A stretch of DNA of 9,322 nucleotides. Source: Deltaproteobacteria bacterium. Its GTDB lineage: Bacteria; Desulfobacterota; DSM-4660; Desulfatiglandales; Desulfatiglandaceae. A model generated the notes under the pieces. The model searched no databases. It was not told where the DNA came from and worked only from the letters and a program-made list of their open reading frames with translations. The stretch covers positions 1-9,322 of the forward strand of contig QMLZ01000109.1 in assembly GCA_003646995.1 (NCBI GenBank), read 5' to 3'. Both the position numbers and the translations under genes were made by a program. Shown in pieces: positions 1 through 7,501 of this stretch. Within the stretch, counting starts at the first letter, position 1. The number at the start of each line of letters is the position of its first letter.

Positions 1-1337
1 CTTACCCCGCGATTCTTCATGCGCTGCTCCATGCTGTGAATGATCCTTTCAAATTCTTCCTTGCCAGGAGGGGTCTTGGCAAGATTGACCTGTCCGCCTA
101 GTACTGACTCCTTTTCATACAGAGTAACATCATGCCCCCTTTCGGCTGCAGTGATGGCGAACTGCATTCCAGCTGGCCCGCCTCCGGCCACAAAGATTTT
201 CTTGGGGACACTTGCTTGTTGTATGTTCAAGGAGTCTTCATGTCCGGCCCTGGGGTTCATGATGCACGTCACAGCAGCACCAGAGAACACTGAATCAAAG
301 CAACCCTGGTTGCAGGATATGCACGGTATTATCTCGTCGAGCCTGCCCTGTTTCACCTTATCGGGTAGCTGGGGGTCGGCGATTAAAGGCCTTCCCCAGC
401 ATATCATGTCACATGTTCCTGACCTAAGGGCCTTTTCCGCAATAACAGGGTCGCCAAGGCGGTTAGAGGCAAACACTGGAACGCGGACTTTTTCCTTTAT
501 ACCCTTGGCCAGATATAGGAACCCTGCTGGTGGAACATTGGGGGTCAACTGGGGAATATTGGTCTCGTGCCAGCCGCCTGTCACATTTATTGCATTGATT
601 CCAAGCTTCTCAGCTTCGACCGCAAAGATGGCAGCCTCCTTGTTTGTGTTGCCGCCTTGCATGAACTCATTGCCGGCTACCCTTATACCTACGGTTGTGT
701 CACTGCTGAGCGCCTGTCTGACCTTAGAAAATACCTCGAGGCCGAATCTCATCCTATTTTCCAAAGAGCCGCCGTATTGGTCGGTGCGCTTGTTGGTAAC
801 AGGAGAAAGGAACTGGCTTATGAGATAGCCTGTGCAGGCCAGGATCTCGATAAAATCGAATCCCGCTTCCTCAGCCCGTTTGGCGGCCATCTTGTAAGCC
901 TCCTGCACCTGTTCAATATCCTCAAGGGTCATTTCTCTGGGAGTTTCCCCGGTGAGTTTGCTTGCTATGGGGGAGGGAGCTATTGCCTGCATGCCTGTGA
1001 GAAACGAGAATGCATAGCGGCCCATGTGGAGTAATTGGATGCCGATCTTTGCTTCAGAGTCCTGGTGTAGCTCCTCAAGCAGTTCGGCAAAAGGCTCTAT
1101 GAATTGATCCTCATGGAGGCCCAGCATCAAGGGGACACTGCCCACCTTGTCCACGGATACAGGCCCGATGGTAAGCAATCCCACTCCTCCCTTTGCCCTT
1201 TCCCTATAAAACGCCTTGAGGCGATCGTTGAGTGTATAATCAGAGGTGTACAGCAGCCCCATTGATGGCATTACGATCCGATTTTTTATCTCCAATTTAT
1301 TTATTGTTATTGGCTCGAACAGCTTAACGAATTCCAT
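1..1337 (-). CDS. 2,4-dienoyl-CoA reductase-like flavoenzyme (old yellow enzyme/FadH family), C-terminus cut by window edge
   Basis: The reading frame is open from ATG at 1337 to base 1 (about 445 codons), so the last roughly 200 residues of a family of about 640-680 are outside the window. The family reduces 2,4-dienoyl-CoA or other enones with NAD(P)H, FMN, FAD and a 4Fe-4S cluster. Visible: an N-terminal TIM barrel beginning MEFVKLFEPITI; Tyr171 in GYLISQFLSP and His257 in GGWHE, matching the E. coli FadH catalytic Tyr and His; a cluster motif CxxCNQxC-x11-C at Cys339, 342, 346 and 358, with FadH-like spacing; then a dinucleotide-binding VAGGGPAG near residues 382-390. The start is supported by TAGGAGG, six bases from ATG, where TAG is the stop of the upstream hydratase gene. 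It is the most downstream operon gene visible. The substrate could instead be another enoate or a non-CoA enone, since this family is broad. Cofactor and family calls are firm; the substrate is inferred. Confidence 0.93.
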   Translation of the reverse strand, partial: MEFVKLFEPITINKLEIKNRIVMPSMGLLYTSDYTLNDRLKAFYRERAKGGVGLLTIGPVSVDKVGSVPLMLGLHEDQFIEPFAELLEELHQDSEAKIGIQLLHMGRYAFSFLTGMQAIAPSPIASKLTGETPREMTLEDIEQVQEAYKMAAKRAEEAGFDFIEILACTGYLISQFLSPVTNKRTDQYGGSLENRMRFGLEVFSKVRQALSSDTTVGIRVAGNEFMQGGNTNKEAAIFAVEAEKLGINAINVTGGWHETNIPQLTPNVPPAGFLYLAKGIKEKVRVPVFASNRLGDPVIAEKALRSGTCDMICWGRPLIADPQLPDKVKQGRLDEIIPCISCNQGCFDSVFSGAAVTCIMNPRAGHEDSLNIQQASVPKKIFVAGGGPAGMQFAITAAERGHDVTLYEKESVLGGQVNLAKTPPGKEEFERIIHSMEQRMKNRGV

Positions 1338-1342
1338 TTTTT

Positions 1343-1349
1343 CCTCCTA
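1343..1349 (-). promoter_or_regulatory. Shine-Dalgarno overlapping the upstream stop codon
   Basis: Read on the minus strand the bases are TAGGAGG followed by AAAAA and ATG (1337). The TAG is the stop of the enoyl-CoA hydratase gene and is part of the ribosome binding site of the dienoyl-CoA reductase gene. This suggests translational coupling by re-initiation and supports the start at 1337. Confidence 0.75.
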
Positions 1350-2180
1350 AGCGCCCTTGAATTTTCCTTGCCGTTTTTCAAGGTATGCTGCAATGGCTTC
1401 CATCATGTCTTCTGAGGGAAGGATCATCGCAGACCTGGCAGCATTGTACTTAAGTGATTCTTCCAGGCTGACCTCTTCATCAAATAGCATCACATCCTTG
1501 GCACCCTGTACTGCAAGGGGTGGATTGCCTGCTATTTCCTCTGCCATTTTCCTGGCCTCAGCATCCAGGGTTTGTTTGTCAGGATACACATGGTTTACCA
1601 GGCCTATTTCCAATGCCCATTTTGCTTGGAACCTGTGGGCTCGAAAGGCTATTTCCCTGGCGTAGCCCCGGCCCACGATTTTAGGCAGGCGCTGGAGTCC
1701 TCCAACATCTGTAATAACAGCAAGCCGTGCTTCTGGAAGGCCGAACTCTGTGTCAGAGGTTGCCAGCCTTATGTCGCAGCACACGGCCAGCTCAAGCCCG
1801 GCTCCTAGGCAGTGCCCGTGTATTGCTGCTATTGTGGGCTGGGGCAGCATTTCCAGCCTCGTGTGTATGGCCTGGGTCTCAAGGATTATCTTGTACATTT
1901 GTTGTTTCTGTGCAGCGTTAGGAGTGCTGCCGAGGATGGCCGCAATTTCATTGTCAGGACTTAGGTCCAGGCCGGCGGAAAAGGATTTGCCCGCCCCCTG
2001 AACAATGACGACCCTGGCCTCTTGGTCTTTTTCAGCTTTTTCTATTGCCACATCCAAGGCCTTCCAAAGGGCCACGTTCATGGCATTTCGTTTTTCAGGG
2101 CGGTTCAGGGTAATGAAACCCACCAGACCTTCTCTATTGTAAGTTACAAGCGCGTCTTGGGTTGTGCCATCGTTGCTCAT
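1347..2180 (-). CDS. Enoyl-CoA hydratase/isomerase (crotonase family), possibly dienoyl-CoA isomerase-like
   Basis: Crotonase-fold protein of 277 residues, a normal length. Counting from a possible GTG start at 2186 (two residues longer), the oxyanion-hole segments are KSFSAGLDL (67-75) and [11 protein letters not shown] (123-133). Glu132 and Glu152 sit where hydratases have their two catalytic glutamates. In addition Asp160 in [11 protein letters not shown] matches the ADVGTLQRLP segment of mammalian ECH1, the delta3,5-delta2,4-dienoyl-CoA isomerase; ordinary hydratases have a Gly/Ala-rich stretch there. It could therefore hydrate 2-enoyl-CoA or shift double bonds. I prefer ATG at 2180, because AGGAG lies 8 nt upstream of it but only 2 nt from the GTG at 2186. 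It follows the 2Fe-2S reductase gene after 81 nt and abuts the dienoyl-CoA reductase gene. Family certain, exact reaction not. Confidence 0.9.
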   Translation of the reverse strand: MSNDGTTQDALVTYNREGLVGFITLNRPEKRNAMNVALWKALDVAIEKAEKDQEARVVIVQGAGKSFSAGLDLSPDNEIAAILGSTPNAAQKQQMYKIILETQAIHTRLEMLPQPTIAAIHGHCLGAGLELAVCCDIRLATSDTEFGLPEARLAVITDVGGLQRLPKIVGRGYAREIAFRAHRFQAKWALEIGLVNHVYPDKQTLDAEARKMAEEIAGNPPLAVQGAKDVMLFDEEVSLEESLKYNAARSAMILPSEDMMEAIAAYLEKRQGKFKGA

Positions 2181-2261
2181 AGCCACTTCTCCTCTCCATG
2201 TATTGATATGTTGGCAAGGAAAAAACTTCCTCTGTTGCTCAACTCTAATCGCCGCGATGCT

Positions 2262-3416
2262 TCAAACCAGGATATCCAAGTCACTTATTGGAAATGAGAC
2301 GCATGAATGCACGTATCCAAACGTTCTGTCTGATTTTCTGATTGGAATCCCTTGGGGCTGAAACACCTTTCCCGAGACTATCTTTACCCTGCACATACTG
2401 CATTCTCCTGACCGGCACAATGAAGGTACAATGACCCCTGCATTTTCAAGGGCTACAAGAAGGGATTCCCCGGCCCGGACCTCAATAGTCTCTCCGTTGT
2501 TTACCCTTACTGAAAATGTGTCATTTTTCTTAACATTTTCGGGCCATCCAGGATATCTTGTTATGTCCTCGGGCGGGCCATAGACCTCTTTCCTTATCTT
2601 TTTCAGGGGTATGCCCAGGTTTTGTAACTCGGGAATACAGAATTCATAAAGGCCTTTCGGGCCGCACAGGTAAAAGGTCTTGTGAGCTAAATCTCCTACC
2701 CTATTTCTGATAAGCTGGCCGGTTATGAGTCCCGATGCAGCGTGGTAATCCGAAGGCGGTTGCTCTATGACAGGAATGTAATGGATTTTTTCAAACCGAC
2801 TGGACAGCTCTTCAAGTTCTGAGTGAAAGATAACTTCATCCAGGGTCTTGTTTCCGTAAAAGAGATACACTTCTCTATCAAGGCCGCACTGGGTTATTTC
2901 ACGGATCATACTCATGAATGGTGTTATTCCGCTTCCTCCTGCAATGCATACCATGGTTTTGTCATGGAATAGGGGGTTGTGATAAAAATTGCCGGCAGGG
3001 CCAGAAGCCTGAATCCTTGCCCCCCTTTTCACTTCATCAAGCAAGTAATTGGACACTAAGCCGTTTTTTACCCTCTTGACTGTCACGTCATAGTAGCCGG
3101 CCTGATTGGGAGGGGAAGAGATACTGTATGGCCTGCTGGTACGTATACCATCTATTTCCAGGAAAAGGGCAATGTATTGGCCTGCCAAGAACGGGGGCAG
3201 GTATCCGTTTTCGGGGACTAAACGAATGGCCTTTGCGTCTTGTGTCTCTTCGATTATCTCAAGTACCCGAAAGTCTATACGCCAAGGATGCAGCAAATTT
3301 ATGTGATCAGCAGTGGTCTTGGCCTCGGCAGCATAGCTTTTCCAGTGCTTTTTGCTTACCTGAATTTCCTGCAGTACCTGATCATAACCATCAAATTCTT
3401 TGAATATATCTTTCAT
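2262..3416 (-). CDS. FAD/NAD(P)- and 2Fe-2S-containing oxidoreductase (ferredoxin reductase-type electron transfer protein)
   Basis: Protein of 384 residues in the order FAD domain, NAD(P) domain, C-terminal plant-type ferredoxin, as in phenylacetyl-CoA epoxidase reductase PaaE and similar oxygenase reductases. Visible motifs, numbered from ATG at 3416: RPYS (95-98) for FAD; GGSGITPF (160-167) and CGP (251-253) for the nicotinamide nucleotide; CRSGECSMC then Cys372, that is Cx4Cx2Cx29C with Cys334, 339, 342 and 372, for the 2Fe-2S cluster. About 45 residues precede the FAD domain and resemble nothing I can name. The start is fixed by AAGGAG at 3425-3430, 8 nt upstream, and by the ATGA overlap with the CrtI-like gene; a longer frame from 3497 would overlap that gene and lacks these features. 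Soluble, no signal peptide. It probably passes electrons between NAD(P)H and a partner, most likely a product of this operon, but the partner and direction are inferred. Confidence 0.88.
   Translation of the reverse strand: MKDIFKEFDGYDQVLQEIQVSKKHWKSYAAEAKTTADHINLLHPWRIDFRVLEIIEETQDAKAIRLVPENGYLPPFLAGQYIALFLEIDGIRTSRPYSISSPPNQAGYYDVTVKRVKNGLVSNYLLDEVKRGARIQASGPAGNFYHNPLFHDKTMVCIAGGSGITPFMSMIREITQCGLDREVYLFYGNKTLDEVIFHSELEELSSRFEKIHYIPVIEQPPSDYHAASGLITGQLIRNRVGDLAHKTFYLCGPKGLYEFCIPELQNLGIPLKKIRKEVYGPPEDITRYPGWPENVKKNDTFSVRVNNGETIEVRAGESLLVALENAGVIVPSLCRSGECSMCRVKIVSGKVFQPQGIPIRKSDRTFGYVHSCVSFPISDLDILV
3413..3416 (-). other. ATGA stop/start overlap
   Basis: On the minus strand the start ATG of the 2Fe-2S reductase and the stop TGA of the CrtI-like gene share bases as ATGA. 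This is a classical arrangement for translational coupling and suggests the two products are made in matched amounts. Confidence 0.85.
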
Positions 3417-4912
3417 TGTGATTTCTCCTTTACGATCGCTTTGGCTGCGTGTATTCCAGCTTGTAATGTAGGCTGAAAACCACCACCTTCGACCCACCCG
3501 CTTGCAAACAAGAGCCCCTTGAATGGAGAGTAATGGCCAAGTTGAAAGAACATTGAGTCCTTGGCGTACTGCTCAAAGCCGTAAATAGCTCCGGCCGGGT
3601 GCCCCAGGTACCTCATGTGTGTCAACGGTGTCGCCACATCTAGTTCTTCAATGTGGTCACGGAGTCCGGGGAAAACCTGTTCAACCCTTTGCAGCATCTG
3701 CTCCGCGCAAGCGAACTTAACCTTGTGGTACTGCCTGGGCGGTATCCTCAGCCATGGCTCGCCATACTTGAGCGTAACCACGCTGGCCTGGCATGTACCA
3801 GGAGGGGAGAAATCCGGATCAGCCACATCATAGCAGCTCAACAGCATGGCCTCTTCGCTGATGCTGGTATTTTTCATCAGTTCCAGGGCCCTGTCGCTTA
3901 TGTCTGGGTTATGGATCAGGAAATTTGTCGTGCCGCTGATACCCAGTTGTTCTGGTTCACAATCAAAGCCTATGTACAGAGTGAATGCAGAGGGGCTGAG
4001 GCTCTTGGCACCTATTTCCTGGTACACACTAGACGGGATCAGGTCTGGATCAATTAGCTGGTAGTACGTGGCCACAGGTGAGACATTGGATACCACGTAC
4101 CTGGCCTCTATGGTTTCGCCTTCTTCAGTGGTCACTCCCTTTACAGCTCTTTCCCTTATGTTGATCTTTTTGACTGGGCAATTAAATCGTATTTCACCAC
4201 CGTTGGCCAGGAAGCGGTTGACAAGAGCGTTGGAAAGGGCTTGCGACCCTCCCTTTATGTGAAAAGGCTTGAATTCGATATACACGAACAGCAGCATGGC
4301 CAGGTAGGCAAAGGATAGGCGGGTGGGGGGCAGGCCAATATAACCCCAGTATGCGGAAACCACCGCCTTAAGCAATGGATCCGAAAAGTATTCGTTCAAC
4401 ACCTCGATCGAAGGCCTGAATGCATACTTGTACATGGTGGGATATTTTTCCCGCGAGGGTTCCGGATCCTTGAAAAAAAATATACCTATCATGTCGTTGG
4501 CATACTTGTACACAAGATCAAAAAAGGCCTCTATGGAATCTTTTTCCTTTGGAAATTTCTGCTGCAGTTCAGAAACGACCCTTTCTCTATCATGGTCGAG
4601 GGATATGCTGAAACCGTCGGCCATAAATACATTGTAAAGCTCTGGGATCTCCACGAATTCCAGCTCATCCATTATGCCAAGCTTAGCCAGGTTCATTCGC
4701 AATGGCCCGGGCCTATCAGACGTCCCAATGCCGCTAAGCTGATGAAGCGCAACCTCGAATTCAAATTTGCCCCTGCAAAAACTTGTGGCACAACCCCCGG
4801 GGATATTGTGTCGCTCCAGCAAGAGCACCTTGAGTCCCTTTTGCGATAGGGCGACAGAGGCGGTAAGACCGGCATTGCCCGCACCCACTACTATGACATC
4901 GTATTTGCTCAT
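3413..4912 (-). CDS. Phytoene desaturase/retinol saturase-like FAD-dependent oxidoreductase (CrtI family)
   Basis: Flavoprotein of 499 residues, the usual length of CrtI/CrtO/RetSat-type enzymes. The N-terminus YDVIVVGAGNAGLTASVALS with GAGNAG at 11-16 and an acidic residue at the end of the second strand (LLLERH, 31-36), followed by GGCATSF (39-45), is the Rossmann FAD-binding signature of this family. GGSQALSNALV (221-231) and RYLGHPAGAIYGFEQ (434-448), plus the C-terminal LLFASGWVEGGGFQPTLQAG (467-486), match the family's substrate and FAD-closing motifs. Such enzymes desaturate or saturate hydrophobic polyenes or isoprenoids. No carotenoid genes are nearby; it lies 33 nt after an acyl-CoA ligase gene and overlaps the 2Fe-2S reductase gene, so an acyl or isoprenoid-like substrate is likelier than a carotenoid. 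Hydrophobic stretch about 200-212 (FAYLAMLLFVYIE) could be a membrane contact. GGAGG lies 7 nt before the ATG. Fold is firm, substrate unknown. Confidence 0.88.
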   Translation of the reverse strand: MSKYDVIVVGAGNAGLTASVALSQKGLKVLLLERHNIPGGCATSFCRGKFEFEVALHQLSGIGTSDRPGPLRMNLAKLGIMDELEFVEIPELYNVFMADGFSISLDHDRERVVSELQQKFPKEKDSIEAFFDLVYKYANDMIGIFFFKDPEPSREKYPTMYKYAFRPSIEVLNEYFSDPLLKAVVSAYWGYIGLPPTRLSFAYLAMLLFVYIEFKPFHIKGGSQALSNALVNRFLANGGEIRFNCPVKKINIRERAVKGVTTEEGETIEARYVVSNVSPVATYYQLIDPDLIPSSVYQEIGAKSLSPSAFTLYIGFDCEPEQLGISGTTNFLIHNPDISDRALELMKNTSISEEAMLLSCYDVADPDFSPPGTCQASVVTLKYGEPWLRIPPRQYHKVKFACAEQMLQRVEQVFPGLRDHIEELDVATPLTHMRYLGHPAGAIYGFEQYAKDSMFFQLGHYSPFKGLLFASGWVEGGGFQPTLQAGIHAAKAIVKEKSQ

Positions 4913-4945
4913 TCATATTCCTCCGGCTATGATTTTTTGCATGGA

Positions 4946-6628
4946 TCAGGGGTCCAAGGACTGCTTTTGCCTGTTGATCTCCATATTCCTAAGCTCTCTC
5001 CTCAGGACTTTGCCTATGGCGCTTTTGGGCAATTCGTCCATGAATTCTACTAGCTTGGGAACCTTGTAAGGGGCGAGCCTTTCCCTGCAGTAAGAAGTCA
5101 GTTCTTCGGCAGTAAGAGTTTCTCCCTCGTTGAGCACAACAAATGCCTTTACTGTCTCTCCCCTGTATGGATCAGGGATACCCACAGCACAGGCCTCTCG
5201 AATCTTTGGATGTTCGAACAAAACCTCGTCTATCTCTCGCGGATAGATGTTATACCCGCCCGCAATGATCATGTCCTTTTTCCTGTCCACGATATAAAAG
5301 TATCCTTCTTCGTCCATGTACCCGATATCTCCCGTGTAAAGCCAGCCATCGCGGAAGGTTTCGGCTGTTTCCTTGGGCTTATTGTAGTATCCTGAGCTGA
5401 CCTGCGGACCTTTTATGATGATTTCTCCTGGTTCTCCTATGGGCATTTCCTTTGTGCCGGTTTCCACGTCAACTATCTTGCAATCAGTGTCAGGGAAGGG
5501 GACTCCAACGCTTCCAGGCTTGGTTTTCCCACCCCACGGATTTACATGGGACATGGTGCTGGTTTCTGTCAGCCCGTAACATTCAACGATGTCGGCTCCC
5601 ACTTGGGTCTTCCACTGCCTCATGGTTTCTACGGCCAGAGGGGCTGCCCCTGACATGCAGCCCTTGACACAGGAGAAATCCGTCTTGGAAAAATCAGGAT
5701 GATTTAGCACACCCACAAAAATGGTGGGTACACCTGGGAACCACTGGGGCCTGAATTTTCTTGTCATCTCAAGCACCACGCCCGGTTCCGGGCGCGGGAT
5801 CATCACCAGGGCAAGTCCACGATAGACCGCTGTGTTCATTCCGGTGGTAAAACCGGCAACATGAAAAATTGGAAATGTTCCCAGCATTACGTCCTTTCCT
5901 TCTTCAACGTCAGGCAGCCATGCCTTTAATTGCTGAACGCAGCAGCAGCAATTAGCGTGGGTAAGAAGCACTCCCTTGGATACACCAGTAGTTCCACCAG
6001 TGTAAAGCAGGGCTGCCAGGTCTTCAAAAGAGACATCGGTTTCAACAGGATCAGAAGGGTATTTTTTAATCAGCTCCATAAACTCCAGGACCCCTTCGCC
6101 CGGGCTAGTTTTTCTATGCATCTTTTTTTTCACCAGTGGAAATAACTGCTTCTTGGGAAATGGGAGGAAGTCCCTGATGTGGCATGATATGATATTTTCT
6201 ATGCCTGTTTTCTCTTTTAGCTTGAGAAGCCTTGGGACCAACAGGTCCAGGCCTATGGCCAGCTTGGACTCAGAATCATTTAACTGGTACTCCAATTCCC
6301 TTTCTGTGTACAAGGGATTGTTCATAACCACCACTGCTCCAAGCTTGAATACCGCGTAAGAAGCAATAACAACCTGGGGTATGTTGGGCAGCAAGAGGGC
6401 TACCTTGTCTCCTTTATTGATACCAAGGTTGGCTAGGGCGCGCGCAAATCGGTTTACCATGGAGTCGAGCTTCCTGTAGCTAATTTTTTCCCCCATCATA
6501 ATCAGCGCCACGGAGTCCGGGAACCTCTTGGCGGTTCTCTCAAGGGCCTTGTTCAGGGGTATCCTTTCATATTCAATGCTTGTTGGGATGCCCTCAGCGT
6601 ATGACTTGTGCCAAATTCTTTGTTCCAT
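4946..6628 (-). CDS. fadD: Long-chain acyl-CoA synthetase (AMP-forming, FadD type)
   Basis: ANL-superfamily ligase of 560 residues, the usual FadD length. It activates a carboxylic acid with ATP and CoA through an acyl-adenylate. Visible: P-loop-like YTGGTTGVSKG (209-219); YGLTETS (351-357); YTGDIG (431-436) with the ATP-ribose aspartate Asp434; DRKKDMI hinge (448-454); and the catalytic lysine Lys540 in PKSAIGKVLRREL. An oddity is a run of four cysteines (227-230) from a TGC repeat directly after the P-loop, in THANCCCCVQQ, where relatives usually carry varied residues. AGGAGG at 6635-6640 lies 6 nt before ATG. It is the first enzyme gene after the TetR gene (56 nt gap) and 33 nt before the CrtI-like gene, so it probably supplies the CoA ester to the operon. 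The symbol is by family; the preferred chain type is not readable. Confidence 0.93.
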   Translation of the reverse strand: MEQRIWHKSYAEGIPTSIEYERIPLNKALERTAKRFPDSVALIMMGEKISYRKLDSMVNRFARALANLGINKGDKVALLLPNIPQVVIASYAVFKLGAVVVMNNPLYTERELEYQLNDSESKLAIGLDLLVPRLLKLKEKTGIENIISCHIRDFLPFPKKQLFPLVKKKMHRKTSPGEGVLEFMELIKKYPSDPVETDVSFEDLAALLYTGGTTGVSKGVLLTHANCCCCVQQLKAWLPDVEEGKDVMLGTFPIFHVAGFTTGMNTAVYRGLALVMIPRPEPGVVLEMTRKFRPQWFPGVPTIFVGVLNHPDFSKTDFSCVKGCMSGAAPLAVETMRQWKTQVGADIVECYGLTETSTMSHVNPWGGKTKPGSVGVPFPDTDCKIVDVETGTKEMPIGEPGEIIIKGPQVSSGYYNKPKETAETFRDGWLYTGDIGYMDEEGYFYIVDRKKDMIIAGGYNIYPREIDEVLFEHPKIREACAVGIPDPYRGETVKAFVVLNEGETLTAEELTSYCRERLAPYKVPKLVEFMDELPKSAIGKVLRRELRNMEINRQKQSLDP

Positions 6629-6684
6629 GGTATCCCTCCTCCTGATAGTTCAAAAAGCCCTTGGCCATAAGTCGTTCTTGGTTG

Positions 6685-7278
6685 CTATCTTTTCTTTATG
6701 CCTTTGAATACTAGCTCGCACAGATTATCAGTGAGCTCATCGGGATCTATCTTCCTGTCAAAGACCACACTGGTGAGGCACACGTGCTCGATTGAGCCCA
6801 TGATCAGCTGCCTTATGGTGCGGGGATCAATGTCTTCGCGGATTTCACCGCTCTGTACCCCTTCCTCAATAATTCCCAGCATGAGTCCGCTGAATGTTTT
6901 TACAAGCATATATGGTTCGCTTGCGTAGTAATCAGAAAAACTTCTCACCTGCAGGAGGAGTATCTTCGCGAATACCCGGTCTGTGGCATAAAGACTTATG
7001 TGGGACCACATCAGTTTTCGCAACTTGTTTAATGCACCCTTTATTCCCCTCAGGTCTGTCCTTATCTGGGGCTCATAGTGCTCCAGGTATTCCCTGAGTA
7101 CCTGGTAAAGCAGGTCCTTCTTGTCCTTAAAGTACTTGTAGATCAGGGCCTCTGTTACACCGGCGGTCTGGGCTATCTCTGCAGTAGTGATGGAGCCGAA
7201 GTCCTTTTTTTCCAGGAGGGATCTTAGCGCCTCAACGATGCGGATGCGGCCGGGTGGAAATTCCTTTTTGGCAATCAT
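6685..7278 (-). CDS. TetR-family transcriptional regulator
   Basis: Protein of 197 residues, normal for TetR. Residues about 13-60 form the DNA-binding domain, with the helix-turn-helix in TTAEIAQTAGVTEALIYKYF (31-50) followed by KDKKDLLYQVL. The rest is a ligand-binding domain of the acyl-CoA/fatty-acid-regulator sort seen beside fad-type operons, but the ligand cannot be told from sequence. It is first in the putative operon, 56 nt before the acyl-CoA synthetase gene, so it would repress its own operon and be released by an acyl-CoA or related compound (inferred from family). Its divergent control region has two matching inverted repeats. No strong Shine-Dalgarno precedes ATG at 7278; the start is chosen because it is the first ATG and gives a usual N-terminus. 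Confidence 0.9.
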   Translation of the reverse strand: MIAKKEFPPGRIRIVEALRSLLEKKDFGSITTAEIAQTAGVTEALIYKYFKDKKDLLYQVLREYLEHYEPQIRTDLRGIKGALNKLRKLMWSHISLYATDRVFAKILLLQVRSFSDYYASEPYMLVKTFSGLMLGIIEEGVQSGEIREDIDPRTIRQLIMGSIEHVCLTSVVFDRKIDPDELTDNLCELVFKGIKKR

Positions 7279-7365
7279 TATGTTGGCCCATACGCCATTG
7301 GCTGTTGTGGTTGTGAAAAGGTTTCTATTTCGCCCTATTTTTGATATGAATAAAGGGCCTTGCTG

Positions 7366-7384
7366 TGGTTAGTTAAACTTACAA
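7366..7384. promoter_or_regulatory. Operator-like inverted repeat 1 (candidate TetR site)
   Basis: The 19-bp site TGGTTAGTTAAACTTACAA pairs at 7 of 9 positions around its centre and shares its outer half-sites TGGTTAGT and ACTTAC with the site at 7433-7455. It lies 88 bp upstream of the TetR start codon, a normal place for autoregulation. Binding by the neighbouring TetR protein is inferred. Confidence 0.5.
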
Positions 7385-7432
7385 CTTTAATTTGCATGGC
7401 CTAAAATAAATAAAGGTTTCAACACAATAGGT

Positions 7433-7455
7433 TGGTTAGTAAATTTTACTTACCA
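7433..7455. promoter_or_regulatory. Operator-like inverted repeat 2 (candidate TetR site)
   Basis: A 23-bp near-perfect palindrome, arms TGGTTAGTAAA and TTTACTTACCA around a central T, with a single mismatched pair. It shares TGGTTAGT and ACTTAC with repeat 1 and has 4 more spacer bases between them. It sits 46 bp before the start codon of the DUF2147 gene and overlaps a weak possible promoter (TTTCAA at 7417-7422, 17-bp spacing, TAAATT at 7440-7445). Repression of the plus-strand gene is likely if it is bound. Confidence 0.6.
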
Positions 7456-7501
7456 TGTCAAGGGAAAAATAGCCAGCAATTTAGAAAAGGAGGTAAGGAG
7501 C

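Noticed and set aside
40..828. Open frame of 262 codons on the plus strand
   Set aside because: It is antisense to the dienoyl-CoA reductase, whose motifs (Tyr171, His257, four Fe-S cysteines) are all in the minus frame; the plus product resembles no family I know.
567..1034. Second plus-strand open frame of 155 codons
   Set aside because: Antisense to the same gene and without a ribosome binding site or recognisable motif.
2205..2245. Small hairpin AGGAA/TTCCT in the gap between the reductase and the hydratase genes
   Set aside because: Only 5 bp of stem, no U-tract; too weak for a terminator or attenuator call.
3417..3497. Longer N-terminus for the 2Fe-2S reductase
   Set aside because: The extra 27 residues overlap the end of the CrtI-like gene and the ATG at 3416 has AAGGAG at ideal spacing plus the ATGA overlap.
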